Source: JABHIE01 sp964584805 | GTDB lineage: Bacteria > Planctomycetota > UBA1135 | Reading direction: 5' to 3' | DNA length: 64,000 nucleotides | Assembly (NCBI GenBank): GCA_964584805.1 | Contig: CAZPAY010000009.1 | Location: forward strand, 1 to 64,000 | Translations under genes and position numbers: made by a program | The notes under the pieces: generated by a model | Databases searched by the model: none | Told to the model about the DNA's origin: nothing | Seen by the model: the letters and a program-made list of their open reading frames with translations, nothing else | Part shown: positions 33,394 to 42,621 of the stretch, piece after piece | Layout: every line of letters begins with the position of its first letter | How positions within the stretch are numbered: the first letter of the stretch is position 1

Positions 33394-35199
33394 CTAGTTT
33401 GTTTGAGTTTCGTCAGCCTCAGAATCAGCGACTGGCGCGAGGAGCAGTTGAAGCTCTTCGATTTGAGAAAGGTCGACATCAGATGGAGCACCCGTCAAAG
33501 GGCAGCCCCCCACTGAAGTCTTTGGAAATGCGATCACATCGCGAATGGTCTCAGCGTTAAACATTAACGCGTAAAGACGGTCAAGGCCGATGGCAAAGCC
33601 GGCGTGTGGTGGTGGCCCATACTTAAAAGCCTCAAGCAAGAATGCAAAACGGCGCTCGGCCTCTTCTGCATCAAGCCCAATTGCTGTAAAAATGTCGCGC
33701 TGCAAATCAGCATCATGAATTCGAATCGAGCCTGAGCCCAACTCAACGCCATTGAGCACCAAGTCGTATGCGCGTGAGCGAATGCCTTCGCGGCCGCCCG
33801 ATTTAAGCGCCTCGATGTCTTCTTCAACAGGGTAAGTAAACGGATGGTGCGCGGGCGTCCAGTCACCGTCATCGGTCTCTTCGAACAGCGGAAATTCCGT
33901 CACCCAAACCAAGCGGTCAGGGCCTTGCACCAAATCCATCAAATCGCCTGCACGACGACGGACGGCATCAAGGGCAACCATTGCACGCCGCGGACGGTCG
34001 GCAATCGTGACGAGTAAGTCGCCCTCAACCGCAGATGCTGCCGCTAAGAAGCCCTCACCCTCATCGCTCTTTAAGAAACGAGAAAGTGGGCCGGTCGGGC
34101 CGTCTGGGCCAACCTTGCACCAGGCTGCCCCACCGGCGCCAGCGTCTTTTGCCGCGGCCTCGATGGAATCAATCTGCTTGCGAGAAAGCGATGCACCACC
34201 TGGCACGCGCACACCACGAACCCAACCACCCTTTTCGAGAACACTCTCAAAAATCGAAAAGCCAATCGTCAATGCAGGGGCTGCCAAATCGACAACCTCA
34301 AGTGGGTTGCGCAAATCAGGTTTGTCGGTCGCAAAACGCGACACCGACTCAGCATATGGAATACGCTCAAAAGGCGTCTGCAAAGCCTCGCCCTGCATCT
34401 CTTGGTAAAGCCCAAACATCACGCGCTCAACGAGTGCGTAGACATCTTCTTCGTCGACGAAGGACATTTCCATATCCAACTGAGTGAACTCAGGCTGACG
34501 GTCGGCGCGCAAATCCTCATCGCGCATACAACGCGCAATTTGGAAATAGCGGTCCATCCCACCCACCATGCTCAACTGCTTAAACAACTGAGGCGACTGC
34601 GGCAAGGCATACCAACTATTGTGCTGCCGACGATTCGGCACCAAGTAATCGCGGGCGCCTTCAGGAGTCGACTTGGTCAACATCGGTGTCTCAACCTCAA
34701 CAAACTGCTCAGCCATCAGCGTGCAGCGCAAAGAATGGTTCGCCCTAGAGCGCAACATCAATCGCTCAGCCACCGGCGCACGCCGCATGTCGAGATAGCG
34801 ATACTTCATCCGCATCTCTTCCGGCACATCGAGATCATCGACAATCTCAAAGGGCAAACGCGCGGCTTTCGTCACCACGGTGACCTTTTCAGGCACGATC
34901 TCAATATCGCCAGAGTCGCGGCCTTGGGTACGAAACGCCTCGTCTCGCAGTCGCACCACACCCTCAACCTGCAAAACATATTCAGGGTGTAAGCGAGTCA
35001 GCGCCTGCCGAATTTCTTCGGTCGCACTCTCATCAGCCGTCAATTGGATGTCGCCATAGCGGTCACGCAGGTCGACAAAAGAAACCCCACCGTGGTCACG
35101 GCGATTGGAAACCCAACCGCATAGTGTTACATGCTCTCCTGCGTGCTCAGCACGCAGTTCGCCACAGGCATGGGTCCGCCAGGAGGCGGACAAACTCAT
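33394..35199 (-). CDS. aspS: Aspartyl-tRNA synthetase, bacterial type
   Basis: Class IIb enzyme of 601 aa. It has an N-terminal OB anticodon domain (HVTLCGWVSNRRDHGGVSF), the catalytic core with FTQLDMEMSFVDEEDVY (motif 2 side), the bacterial GAD insertion, and motif 3 in AIGLDRLYALM. Whether it also charges tRNA-Asn cannot be told here; gatCAB is not in the window. Its ATG overlaps the atpC stop (ATGA), so ATP synthase and tRNA charging are translationally linked. Confidence 0.96.
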   Translation of the reverse strand: MSLSASWRTHACGELRAEHAGEHVTLCGWVSNRRDHGGVSFVDLRDRYGDIQLTADESATEEIRQALTRLHPEYVLQVEGVVRLRDEAFRTQGRDSGDIEIVPEKVTVVTKAARLPFEIVDDLDVPEEMRMKYRYLDMRRAPVAERLMLRSRANHSLRCTLMAEQFVEVETPMLTKSTPEGARDYLVPNRRQHNSWYALPQSPQLFKQLSMVGGMDRYFQIARCMRDEDLRADRQPEFTQLDMEMSFVDEEDVYALVERVMFGLYQEMQGEALQTPFERIPYAESVSRFATDKPDLRNPLEVVDLAAPALTIGFSIFESVLEKGGWVRGVRVPGGASLSRKQIDSIEAAAKDAGAGGAAWCKVGPDGPTGPLSRFLKSDEGEGFLAAASAVEGDLLVTIADRPRRAMVALDAVRRRAGDLMDLVQGPDRLVWVTEFPLFEETDDGDWTPAHHPFTYPVEEDIEALKSGGREGIRSRAYDLVLNGVELGSGSIRIHDADLQRDIFTAIGLDAEEAERRFAFLLEAFKYGPPPHAGFAIGLDRLYALMFNAETIRDVIAFPKTSVGGCPLTGAPSDVDLSQIEELQLLLAPVADSEADETQTN

Positions 35200-35603
35200 T
35201 TCGAAGTAGTATTCATACGCATCAAGGAGCGACGCAAAGCCGCTTCGGCCCGCGTTGCATCAAGATCAGATTTGCGAGCACTCAGGCGCTCACGGGCACG
35301 CTCGGAAGCCGCGCGTGCTCTATCCATATCAATCTCGCCAGGCTTTTCAGCAGAACGAGTCAAAATGGTCAGGACATTATCCCGCACCTCGGCAAAACCG
35401 TCGTGCACCAGATACGAAACCTCTTCGCCAGTAGTCATGCGGCCGACAATCAGCCCAGACTCGGTCAAAGAAAGCATCGTAGCGTGCCGCGGCAAAACAC
35501 CGAAAGAGCCATCTTCGCCAGGGAAACGCACGCCATTTACTTCAGCCTCAAGGACCGTAGCAGAAGGCGTCACAATGCGCAGCGTAAGAGTGGAAGCAGT
35601 CAC
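35196..35603 (-). CDS. atpC: F1 ATP synthase epsilon subunit
   Basis: 135 aa. The N-terminal beta sandwich is clear (VTPSATVLEAEVNGVRFPGEDGSFGVLPRHA, positions 11-41), with the conserved PG-DGSFGVLPRH pattern. The C-terminal two helices (AASERARERLSARKSD) form the regulatory arm. It is the last gene of the atp set and overlaps aspS by 4 nt. Confidence 0.95.
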   Translation of the reverse strand: MTASTLTLRIVTPSATVLEAEVNGVRFPGEDGSFGVLPRHATMLSLTESGLIVGRMTTGEEVSYLVHDGFAEVRDNVLTILTRSAEKPGEIDMDRARAASERARERLSARKSDLDATRAEAALRRSLMRMNTTSK

Positions 35604-35615
35604 AGTTAACTCAGG

Positions 35616-37043
35616 TTACAGGGTTTTGGCTTTTTCGATGGCCTCATCGATGCCACCAACCATGTAAAATGCGTTTTCAGGCATGTCATCATGCTTGCCA
35701 TCGAGGATTTCCTCGAAAGAACGCACGGTCTCATCTTTCGGCACAAACTTGCCTGGAGAACCCGTAAAGGACTCAGCCACAAAGAAAGGCTGGGAAAGGA
35801 AACGCTGCAGACGACGCGCGCGGTGCACGACCTGCTTGTCTTCGTCAGAAAGCTCTTCCATACCCAAAATAGCAATGATGTCTTTTAGGTCGGCGTAGCG
35901 CTGAAGAATCCGCTGGGTACGAGTCGCGATGCTGTAGTGATGATCACCAATAACCTGTGGGTCAAGCATACGGCTAGTCGACTTGAGCGGGTGCACAGCA
36001 GGGTAAATACCAAGCTCAGAAATTGCACGGTCAAGAAGAATCGTCGAGTCAAGGTGAGCAAACGATGCTACAGGAGCTGGGTCAGTGAAGTCATCCGCAG
36101 GGACATAAACAGCCTGCATCGAAGTCACCGAACCTTTCTTGGTTGAAGTAATCCGCTCTTGAAGCGCACCCATTTCCGAACCAAGCGTTGGCTGATAACC
36201 CACGGCAGATGGGATACGGCCAAGAAGCGCAGACACCTCAGACCCAGCCTGAACAAAGCGGAAGATGTTATCGACAAACAACAGCACGTCTTTGCCCTCT
36301 TCGTCACGGAAGTACTCAGCCATGGTCAAACCAGACAAAGCAATGCGCAAACGAGCACCAGGAGGCTCATTCATCTGACCGAATACAAGAACAGCGTTAT
36401 CGATAACAGCTGCTTGCGAACCGTCTGGTGCAGTGTACTCTGCCTCAGACATCTCGAGCCAAAGGTCGTTACCCTCACGAGTACGCTCGCCTACACCACA
36501 GAAAACAGAGAAGCCACCCTTTTCTACAGCCGTGATTCGAATGAGCTCTTGAATCAGCACGGTTTTGCCCACACCCGCACCACCAAAGAGACCAATTTTG
36601 CCACCAAGAGCAAACGGGCACAGGAGGTCAACCACCTTAATGCCAGTTTCAAAGACCTTAGTTACAGGCTCTTGATCATCGTAATCGGGAGCTTTGCGGT
36701 GAATCGGAAGATGCTTATCGAAGCTGATCTCACCTTTAACTTTGGCGTCGAGTGGGCGGCCCAACAAGTTAAACACACGACCCGTAGTCTCTTGACCCAC
36801 AGGTACCATGATGGGATTACCGGTACCGAATGCTGGCTCACCACGACGCAAACCGTCGGTGGTAGCCATAGCAACGCAACGGCAAAGACCGTCGCCGAGG
36901 TGTTGGGCAACTTCGAGTACGAGATCATCACGGCCCTCCATGGGGACATTGATGGCGTCGTTAATGGCAGGCATTGCTGACTCGTCGAAAGCGACGTCAA
37001 CAACGGGTCCGAAGACCTGCTTGATTGTTCCTTGGGCACTCAT
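35616..37043 (-). CDS. atpD: F1 ATP synthase beta subunit
   Basis: Catalytic subunit, 475 aa from ATG 37043 (MSAQGTIKQVFGPVVDVAF). The P-loop is GGAGVGKTVLIQEL, with GVGERTREGNDL for the catalytic Glu and the ALSGLTMAEYFRDEEG segment. The TTG 17 codons upstream lies inside atpG and is less likely. The 15 bases before this ATG are CT-rich and contain no Shine-Dalgarno, so translation may rely on coupling to atpG. Confidence 0.97.
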   Translation of the reverse strand: MSAQGTIKQVFGPVVDVAFDESAMPAINDAINVPMEGRDDLVLEVAQHLGDGLCRCVAMATTDGLRRGEPAFGTGNPIMVPVGQETTGRVFNLLGRPLDAKVKGEISFDKHLPIHRKAPDYDDQEPVTKVFETGIKVVDLLCPFALGGKIGLFGGAGVGKTVLIQELIRITAVEKGGFSVFCGVGERTREGNDLWLEMSEAEYTAPDGSQAAVIDNAVLVFGQMNEPPGARLRIALSGLTMAEYFRDEEGKDVLLFVDNIFRFVQAGSEVSALLGRIPSAVGYQPTLGSEMGALQERITSTKKGSVTSMQAVYVPADDFTDPAPVASFAHLDSTILLDRAISELGIYPAVHPLKSTSRMLDPQVIGDHHYSIATRTQRILQRYADLKDIIAILGMEELSDEDKQVVHRARRLQRFLSQPFFVAESFTGSPGKFVPKDETVRSFEEILDGKHDDMPENAFYMVGGIDEAIEKAKTL

Positions 37044-37068
37044 GGGAGGCGTTTGTTGGATGTTTTGA

Positions 37069-37944
37069 TTAGAGGGCTTCTGCGCCAGAGACAATTTCCA
37101 GAATTTCGGAAGTAATCTTCTGCTGGCGCGCTCGGTTGTATTCCCGAGTGATTTCAGTCTTCATGTCGGATGCTGCCTCAGTGGCATTAGTCATCGCAAA
37201 TCGACGTGAAGCGTATTCGGAGGTAATGGACTCAAGAAGCGCGTGGTAGATGCGCGTCTCAAGATAGCGAGGGACAATACTGCCCATCACTTGCGGAGCA
37301 CTCGGCTCAAGGATGACATCTGCTGCTTCACCAACGGCCTCTGATTCATCATCAGCAATCGGCAAAAATGCGCCCATTTCAGGCACATAGCGCATCATCG
37401 AGACAAAGCGCGTAAAGCAGACGGAAACCCCTGAAAGATTGCCAAGACGGAATTCGCGCACCAGCATGGAGCTGATAGACGCGGCTTCTGCAAAAGTCAT
37501 CTTTTCGAGGTTGAAGTCTTCGAGGTGTTGAGCAACGGGGTAACCCATGCGTTCAGCATGAGCCATGGCCTTGCGACCCACCACATAGAGGACGAAATCT
37601 TGATCGAGTTTGGCGACGGCGGCATCGAGTTCTTTGCCAACCGTTGTGTTGTATGCACCACATAGACCCCGGTCAGAGCCAATGAAGAGAATGCCTATTG
37701 GCTTGCCTTCCGCCCCAGGGGCGAACAAGGGTGCAGAATCACCTGCAGCCGATGGCTCGGAAGCCACCGTGGCCGAAAGACCACGGATCAGCTCTTCGAT
37801 GCCTTCGGTGTAAGGCTTAGCTTCAACAGCAACAGTTTGAAAGCGACGCAGCTTCGTCGTAGCCACCATTTCCATGGCGCCGGTAATTTTTTGAATATTA
37901 CCTACGCTGGTGATGCGGAGTCGAAGGTCGCGGATGTTTGCCAA
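37069..37944 (-). CDS. atpG: F1 ATP synthase gamma subunit
   Basis: Central rotor shaft, 291 aa. The N-terminal coiled coil starts MANIRDLRLRITSVGNIQKIT, and the C-terminal helix ends SDMKTEITREYNRARQQKIT. The middle Rossmann-like domain has SDRGLCGAYNT. Length is normal and the order atpA-atpG-atpD is classical. Confidence 0.96.
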   Translation of the reverse strand: MANIRDLRLRITSVGNIQKITGAMEMVATTKLRRFQTVAVEAKPYTEGIEELIRGLSATVASEPSAAGDSAPLFAPGAEGKPIGILFIGSDRGLCGAYNTTVGKELDAAVAKLDQDFVLYVVGRKAMAHAERMGYPVAQHLEDFNLEKMTFAEAASISSMLVREFRLGNLSGVSVCFTRFVSMMRYVPEMGAFLPIADDESEAVGEAADVILEPSAPQVMGSIVPRYLETRIYHALLESITSEYASRRFAMTNATEAASDMKTEITREYNRARQQKITSEILEIVSGAEAL

Positions 37945-37956
37945 AGCTCTAGGTTG

Positions 37957-39528
37957 TTAAGCGTTGAAGGTTTTGAGGAAAGTCTCGCAGGCGGCGGTGA
38001 CTTCTTGAGCCATCTCGTCGGTCCACTTGACGCCCCAGTCATTGAGGGTTGCCATGAGCTCTGAGTGACTGTCACCCATGTACTCGACAAAACCAGTCTC
38101 GAACTCGGTGACTTTGTCGAGCTCGACATCGTCAATCAAGCCAGCCGTACCCGCGAAGATTGCCACAATCTGTGCAGCGTTACTCATCGGGACATACTGA
38201 CCTTGCTTAAGGAGCTCGACCAAGCGAGCGCCGCGGCTAAGAGATTGTTGAGTCGCTTCATCAAGGTCGGAACCAAACTGAGCGAAAGCCTCAAGTTCAC
38301 GGAACTGAGCCAAGTTGATGCGCAAGCCACCAGCCACTTTCTTCATGGCAGGAGTTTGAGCCGCACCACCCACACGCGATACCGAGATACCCACGTTTAC
38401 AGCAGGACGGATGCCAGAGTAGAACAAGTTAGCCTCAAGGAAAATCTGACCGTCAGTAATCGAAATTACGTTAGTCGGGATGTACGCTGAAACGTCACCC
38501 TCTTGAGTCTCGACTACAGGAAGCGCAGTCAAAGAACCGCCACCTTTCTGGAAGCGAGGGTTTAGATCTGGAGCGTTAACGGACAACTTGGCCGAACGCT
38601 CGAGGAGGCGTGAGTGCAGATTAAAGATGTCGCCTGGGTAGGCCTCACGCCCTGGAGGGCGGCGCAACAACAACATCACCTGGCGATAGGCGTAAGCCTG
38701 CTTGGTAAGGTCATCGTAGGCAATCAGCACGTGGCGGCCCGCATCGCGGAAACGCTCAGCCATGGCCGTCGCCGAATAAGGTGACAAGAACTGCATCGAC
38801 GCCTCGTGGTCAGCCGAAGCATTCACGATGATGGTGTAAGCCATTGCGCCAGCAGCCTCAAGCTTGAGGTGAACATCAACCACAGTCGACTGCTTTTGAC
38901 CAATTGCGTTATAGACGCAAATGACTTGGTCGGGGTTACTGATATCGCCCCCACCAGTTGCCTTTTGGTTAATGATAGCGTCAACGATCAGAGCCGTCTT
39001 ACCCGTCTGGCGGTCGCCAATAATCAACTCGCGCTGACCACGGCCAACAGGAATCATGGCGTCAAGTGACTTGATGCCGGTCATCATGGGCTCCGTGACA
39101 GGCTCGCGCTCAATCACCGAAGGAGCAGGTTGCTCAATGGGGCGAAGGTCGTCGTCGGTGGTGTCGATTGCGCCTTTGCCGTCGAGCGGGTTGCCAAGTG
39201 CATCGACCACGCGGCCGACCATCGCATCGCCAGTAGGCACAGAAATAATGCGGCCAGTGCTCTTCACGGTATCGCCTTCTTTTACAGAAGACGCGTCGCC
39301 GAGAAGTACGCAGCCAACATTGTCTTCCTCGAGGTTGAGGGCCATGCCCATCACGCCATCGGGGAATTCAACGAGCTCAGACATCATGCACTCATCAAGG
39401 CCATACACGCGGGCGACACCGTCACCAACTTGCAGAACCTGACCGACTTTCTCGGTCGAGGCAGAGGACTCAAAGCCTTCGATTTCCTTTTTAAGGACTG
39501 AAGTAACTTCAGAGGGTTGCAGTTCCAT
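37957..39528 (-). CDS. atpA: F1 ATP synthase alpha subunit
   Basis: Non-catalytic nucleotide-binding subunit, 523 aa from ATG 39528 (MELQPSEVTSVLKKEIEGF). The P-loop is GDRQTGKTALIVDAI, with the PGREAYPGDIFNLHSRLLER segment. A longer reading would overlap atpH by 4 nt but adds only eight atypical residues. Confidence 0.97.
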   Translation of the reverse strand: MELQPSEVTSVLKKEIEGFESSASTEKVGQVLQVGDGVARVYGLDECMMSELVEFPDGVMGMALNLEEDNVGCVLLGDASSVKEGDTVKSTGRIISVPTGDAMVGRVVDALGNPLDGKGAIDTTDDDLRPIEQPAPSVIEREPVTEPMMTGIKSLDAMIPVGRGQRELIIGDRQTGKTALIVDAIINQKATGGGDISNPDQVICVYNAIGQKQSTVVDVHLKLEAAGAMAYTIIVNASADHEASMQFLSPYSATAMAERFRDAGRHVLIAYDDLTKQAYAYRQVMLLLRRPPGREAYPGDIFNLHSRLLERSAKLSVNAPDLNPRFQKGGGSLTALPVVETQEGDVSAYIPTNVISITDGQIFLEANLFYSGIRPAVNVGISVSRVGGAAQTPAMKKVAGGLRINLAQFRELEAFAQFGSDLDEATQQSLSRGARLVELLKQGQYVPMSNAAQIVAIFAGTAGLIDDVELDKVTEFETGFVEYMGDSHSELMATLNDWGVKWTDEMAQEVTAACETFLKTFNA

Positions 39529-39548
39529 TTTTATGAATTTGTTATGGC

Positions 39549-40109
39549 TCAACCAGCGTTGAGCTCGACTTCCTGGAGACGCTTGCGTGCGGCATCAAGC
39601 CGAGCGCGAGCTGTGCCGTCGTAACGCGTGCCGGCAAGCGTGACGCGGACCCCACCGAGCAGAGAAGCATCTTGGCGAGTCTCAAGAGAGACTTGCTTGC
39701 CTGTTGACGCAGAAAAGGAAGCCTCAAGAGCTTCTTTTGCACCCTCATCAAGAGGGAGTGCGGTTTCAAGCAGACCGCGCAAGCGGCCGAGATGCTCATC
39801 GTGCAAGACGACGAAAGCGGCAGGGATTTGCGTGAGGACCGACAAACGATTGCGGCGCTCAAGCATGTTAAGTAGGTTGACGAAATGCCGACCGGAATCT
39901 TTCATTGCTGCAAGCAGAGTCTCGCGCTTGCGAGCCTCACCGGCGCGTGGATCGAGCAGCCAAGCCGAAACTTGGTCATCTGCAACCACCGATGCCAAAA
40001 CATCGATATCTGCTGACGCCTGCTCAAGCTCACTCGCGTCATACGCAGCTTGAAAGAATGCCCGCGCATAGCGACGAGCAACAGCGGTGGTCAGGACGAC
40101 GTCACCCAT
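39549..40109 (-). CDS. atpH: F1 ATP synthase delta subunit
   Basis: Peripheral-stalk cap, 186 aa. VARRYARAFFQAAYD at the N-terminus and LLGGVRVTLAGTRYDGTARARLD near the C-terminus (positions about 150-172) are diagnostic of the OSCP/delta family. The gene starts 2 bases after the atpF stop. Confidence 0.93.
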   Translation of the reverse strand: MGDVVLTTAVARRYARAFFQAAYDASELEQASADIDVLASVVADDQVSAWLLDPRAGEARKRETLLAAMKDSGRHFVNLLNMLERRNRLSVLTQIPAAFVVLHDEHLGRLRGLLETALPLDEGAKEALEASFSASTGKQVSLETRQDASLLGGVRVTLAGTRYDGTARARLDAARKRLQEVELNAG

Positions 40110-40111
40110 GA

Positions 40112-40660
40112 TTAGGCACCAACCTCTTTCGAGAAGTCAGAAACCAAACGTTTTTGGTCTTCACCTGAAAACTCGCGAGTCATAACTTTCTCGGCAACTT
40201 CAATGCCAAGAGCCACAGCCTCACGACGAAGGGTTTCGCGCGCAGCCGTCAGGGTGCGATCGAGCTCTTCTTGGGCGCGTGCGCGCTCTCGCTCGGCTTC
40301 GGCCCGAGCTTCATTGCGCAGTTTTTCGCCTAACTCGGCGGCCTTAGCTTTTTCGGCTTTAACCATCTCGCGTGACTCGCGCATGGCATCTTCTGAATCG
40401 GCCTTTGCCGCTTGCATCAGACGCTCCGTGTCCTCACGGGCTGTTTCAGCAGCGCGTGCGGCATCGCGAGCCGCATTTTCGCGGTCTTCGAGTGCTTTAG
40501 TGATAGGACCGAAAACAACTTTCCACATGAGAGGAAGACTGACGAGAAAGATAAGAATTGTCCAGATGGTGGCCGATTGCCCAACATTGAAGAAATCCAA
40601 ACCCCCTTCAGCCTCTTCACTTGGAAGGGCGAGTGCGGCTAAGTAAAGGAGTGGCATCAT
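40112..40660 (-). CDS. atpF: F0 ATP synthase b subunit
   Basis: Peripheral stalk, 182 aa. One membrane helix lies near residues 30-50 (TIWTILIFLVSLPLMWKVV), followed by a long charged coiled coil with Ala/Glu/Arg heptads up to residue 150. The N-terminus carries a longer hydrophobic prefix (LLYLAALALPSEEAEGG), possibly a cleaved or extra helix. A 90-nt gap with a hairpin separates it from atpE. Confidence 0.92.
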   Translation of the reverse strand: MMPLLYLAALALPSEEAEGGLDFFNVGQSATIWTILIFLVSLPLMWKVVFGPITKALEDRENAARDAARAAETAREDTERLMQAAKADSEDAMRESREMVKAEKAKAAELGEKLRNEARAEAERERARAQEELDRTLTAARETLRREAVALGIEVAEKVMTREFSGEDQKRLVSDFSKEVGA

Positions 40661-40698
40661 GTGCGTCTCCGGTTATTTGAGGTTTGCGAGTCGGGTGT

Positions 40699-40723
40699 CG
40701 GCTCATCCACAAGGAATGAGCCG
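40699..40723 (-). promoter_or_regulatory. Inverted repeat between atpE and atpF
   Basis: CGGCTCAT and ATGAGCCG form a perfect 8-bp stem with a 9-base loop in the atpE-atpF gap. No U-tract follows, so it is not a standard terminator. It may protect the 3' end of atpE mRNA or reduce read-through, which would suit the high copy number of subunit c. Confidence 0.5.
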
Positions 40724-40750
40724 GTCGCCCCGCGAGAGCAACTCAGACCA

Positions 40751-41002
40751 CTAAAGAGTGGCGAGAAGAGCAACAACAACTGCAAACAGTGTCGCGCCCT
40801 CAATGAGTGCGGAAAGGATCAGAGCGTTGCCTTTGATGTCACCGGCGGCTTCTGGTTGACGAGCGATAGCTTCGTTGCCAGCAGCACCGATTTTGCCAAT
40901 GCCCATGCCAGCACCAATGATGGCGAGGCCAGCACCGACGGCGGCAGGAATGAGTGGAGCAGAGGCAGCGGCCTCAACGACAGGTTGTACGATTTCGAGC
41001 AT
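40751..41002 (-). CDS. atpE: F0 ATP synthase c subunit
   Basis: Rotor-ring proteolipid, 83 aa from ATG 41002 (MLEIVQPVVEAAAS). Two helices: a glycine-rich one (GAGLAIIGAGMGIGKIGAAG) and one carrying the ion-binding Glu (SALIEGATLFAVVV), joined by the ARQPEA loop. The Gln and the Glu-Ser pair of sodium-type rings are missing (Ile and Glu-Gly here), so proton coupling is inferred. Confidence 0.94.
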   Translation of the reverse strand: MLEIVQPVVEAAASAPLIPAAVGAGLAIIGAGMGIGKIGAAGNEAIARQPEAAGDIKGNALILSALIEGATLFAVVVALLATL

Positions 41003-41036
41003 CTTTCGAGTCTCAGATTTTGCGGGGTTGGGATCG

Positions 41037-41870
41037 TTAGTGATCCGGATGCAGGCTTGCGCCCACGAAGATGATGGACAGCAGGGTAAAGATATACGCC
41101 TGCAAAAGGGCAACGAAGCCCTCAATGATCATGATGAAGACAGACATGCCAACCGAAGCTGGCGCGACTACCCAACCGGTGCCGGGCGAGCCGTAACCGA
41201 AGAAAAACATCAGGCCCATGAATGAAAGGAGCACAAGGTGCCCCCCTACCATGTTGGCCGTCAAACGAACCATCAAAGCGAAAGGCTTAACACATAAGCC
41301 AATCAACTCGACAATAAACATCAACGGAATCAACCAGGCCGGAAGGCCATGGGGCAGCAGATTGACCCAGAACTTAATCGGGCCCTGCACGATCATGCCG
41401 CCGAGCAGCATGACAAGAAAGGTCATCCCTGCCATCGCGGCGGGAACATAGACCGAAGCGGTGGCCGTCGCGCCGAACGGGACGAGACCAAACATGTTCA
41501 TAAAAAGAACAAAGAAAAAGAAGGACAAAAACAGTGGGGCTAATGCGCGCGCATGTTTCCGCTCGTGGATATTTGGCGCAACCATGTCTTCGACAATGTA
41601 GTCAACGAAGCCCGCTGCGATTTTCGCGCGCTTGCCACCGGTACCATTGCGGACGGCGCGAGCCACGCCGGCAAAGCAAACGAAAATCAAGAATACCGAA
41701 AGAGCCTGAAAAATCTGGATATTCCAGATAGGCAGACCAAAGAGCTCCATACCTGTTGCGTGAGGAATCACATGGGCAAACAGGGCGTCGAAAGGCTTAG
41801 CCGGATCCACAGCGTGGCCGCCGCCACCAGAGGTGGAAGCTGCTGCGAGGAGTGTCGGGAGAATGCTCAC
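41037..41870 (-). CDS. atpB: F0 ATP synthase a subunit (GTG start)
   Basis: Proton-channel stator, five or six membrane helices. The essential Arg is in LCVKPFALMVRLTANMVGGH. No in-frame ATG lies before the first conserved segment. The likely start is GTG 41870 (SILPTLLAAAS), giving 277 aa; a second GTG lies shortly downstream, before DPAKPFDAL. A longer open frame upstream overlaps the atpI-like gene and is not coding. The next upstream gene stops 20 bases before the GTG. Confidence 0.9.
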   Translation of the reverse strand: MSILPTLLAAASTSGGGGHAVDPAKPFDALFAHVIPHATGMELFGLPIWNIQIFQALSVFLIFVCFAGVARAVRNGTGGKRAKIAAGFVDYIVEDMVAPNIHERKHARALAPLFLSFFFFVLFMNMFGLVPFGATATASVYVPAAMAGMTFLVMLLGGMIVQGPIKFWVNLLPHGLPAWLIPLMFIVELIGLCVKPFALMVRLTANMVGGHLVLLSFMGLMFFFGYGSPGTGWVVAPASVGMSVFIMIIEGFVALLQAYIFTLLSIIFVGASLHPDH

Positions 41871-41890
41871 GAGAAAGTGAAGGTATGGGT

Positions 41891-42256
41891 TCAGTCTCGC
41901 GAAGAGCGAGAAGAAGTTTGACGCCAGAGAGCCGCCAAAGAGAGGGTTTCCCCCACGGTCATTGCCGCAAGGAAAGAGAACAGGAAAGCGGGGACATGGT
42001 AATTGCCAGTTTTTGCGCCAAAAACCGATGCCACAACTAAAACCCCTATTTTGGCCAGAAAACCACCCACGAGTACAGACAACCAAGCCTGCTGAGGTGC
42101 ATCGGGCGCAAAAGCTCGCAAACGCCGGTAGTGCGTCAAGAGCTCAAGGGCCATGGCCGAAACCCACCCTGCTGACAAACCCGACCACCACAACTCAGGC
42201 CAGAGAGGCCGTGTGAGCAAAGGAAGGAAGGTAAGTGCAAGGAGAAGGAGTTTCAT
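41891..42256 (-). CDS. AtpI-like F0 assembly membrane protein
   Basis: 121 aa, four hydrophobic segments (residues about 1-20, 22-40, 55-80 and 85-110). Position between atpZ and atpB, size and topology match the ATP synthase subunit I family, which helps c-ring assembly. Sequence motifs are weak, so the name rests mainly on context. It overlaps atpZ by 4 nt. Confidence 0.75.
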   Translation of the reverse strand: MKLLLLALTFLPLLTRPLWPELWWSGLSAGWVSAMALELLTHYRRLRAFAPDAPQQAWLSVLVGGFLAKIGVLVVASVFGAKTGNYHVPAFLFSFLAAMTVGETLSLAALWRQTSSRSSRD

Positions 42257-42522
42257 GAATCGGTGTCAGAATCGCTTGGGGGCGAATCGAACTGGAGCTT
42301 AAGTCGGTAAATACCGAGCGCCATTCCGAGGGTAACTCCGGCTACGAGGAAGACAGGGAAAGTGGTCAAAAGACCGAGCCAAAGGTCAATTTTGTAGCCA
42401 AGATAGCCAAAAAAGCCCATCGTGGCGGCAAATTGAACCCCGATACCCGAGTAGCGGACATAGTCAGCTGAAGGGCTCGAAAGCGTTTTCCGGGAAGAGT
42501 CGTCCTGTTGGGGGGAAGCCAT
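42253..42522 (-). CDS. AtpZ/AtpI-type small subunit
   Basis: 89 aa with a hydrophilic N-terminus and two membrane helices (YSGIGVQFAATMGFFGYLG, then TTFPVFLVAGVTLGMALGIYRL). The GxQF...GYxxD arrangement is that of the AtpZ family (PF09527), proposed to form a magnesium/calcium or assembly partner with AtpI. It is the first gene of the atp operon, 72 bases after the operon's -10 element. Confidence 0.85.
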   Translation of the reverse strand: MASPQQDDSSRKTLSSPSADYVRYSGIGVQFAATMGFFGYLGYKIDLWLGLLTTFPVFLVAGVTLGMALGIYRLKLQFDSPPSDSDTDS

Positions 42523-42593
42523 TTCCTATCGAATGAGGGAAAGAACGACACCACGGCCAGCACAAAGTAGAGCAGCAGTGGAATCGGGCGGAC

Positions 42594-42621
42594 ATTCTAA
42601 ACACTTTTCGCCTCTATTCAA
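42594..42621 (-). promoter_or_regulatory. Sigma-70 promoter of the atp operon
   Basis: Minus strand: TTGAAT (42616-42621), 16-bp spacer, TAGAAT (42594-42599). Predicted start near 42587, giving a leader of about 65 bases. It lies in the 172-bp divergent region shared with ndk. Confidence 0.75.

Noticed and set aside
36159..36980. 273-codon open frame on the plus strand
   Set aside because: It lies antisense to atpD, whose protein sequence is highly conserved; the translated product has no family motif and is low in hydrophobic structure.
41871..42086. Upstream extension of atpB
   Set aside because: It overlaps the AtpI-like gene in another frame and shows no membrane-helix or family features.
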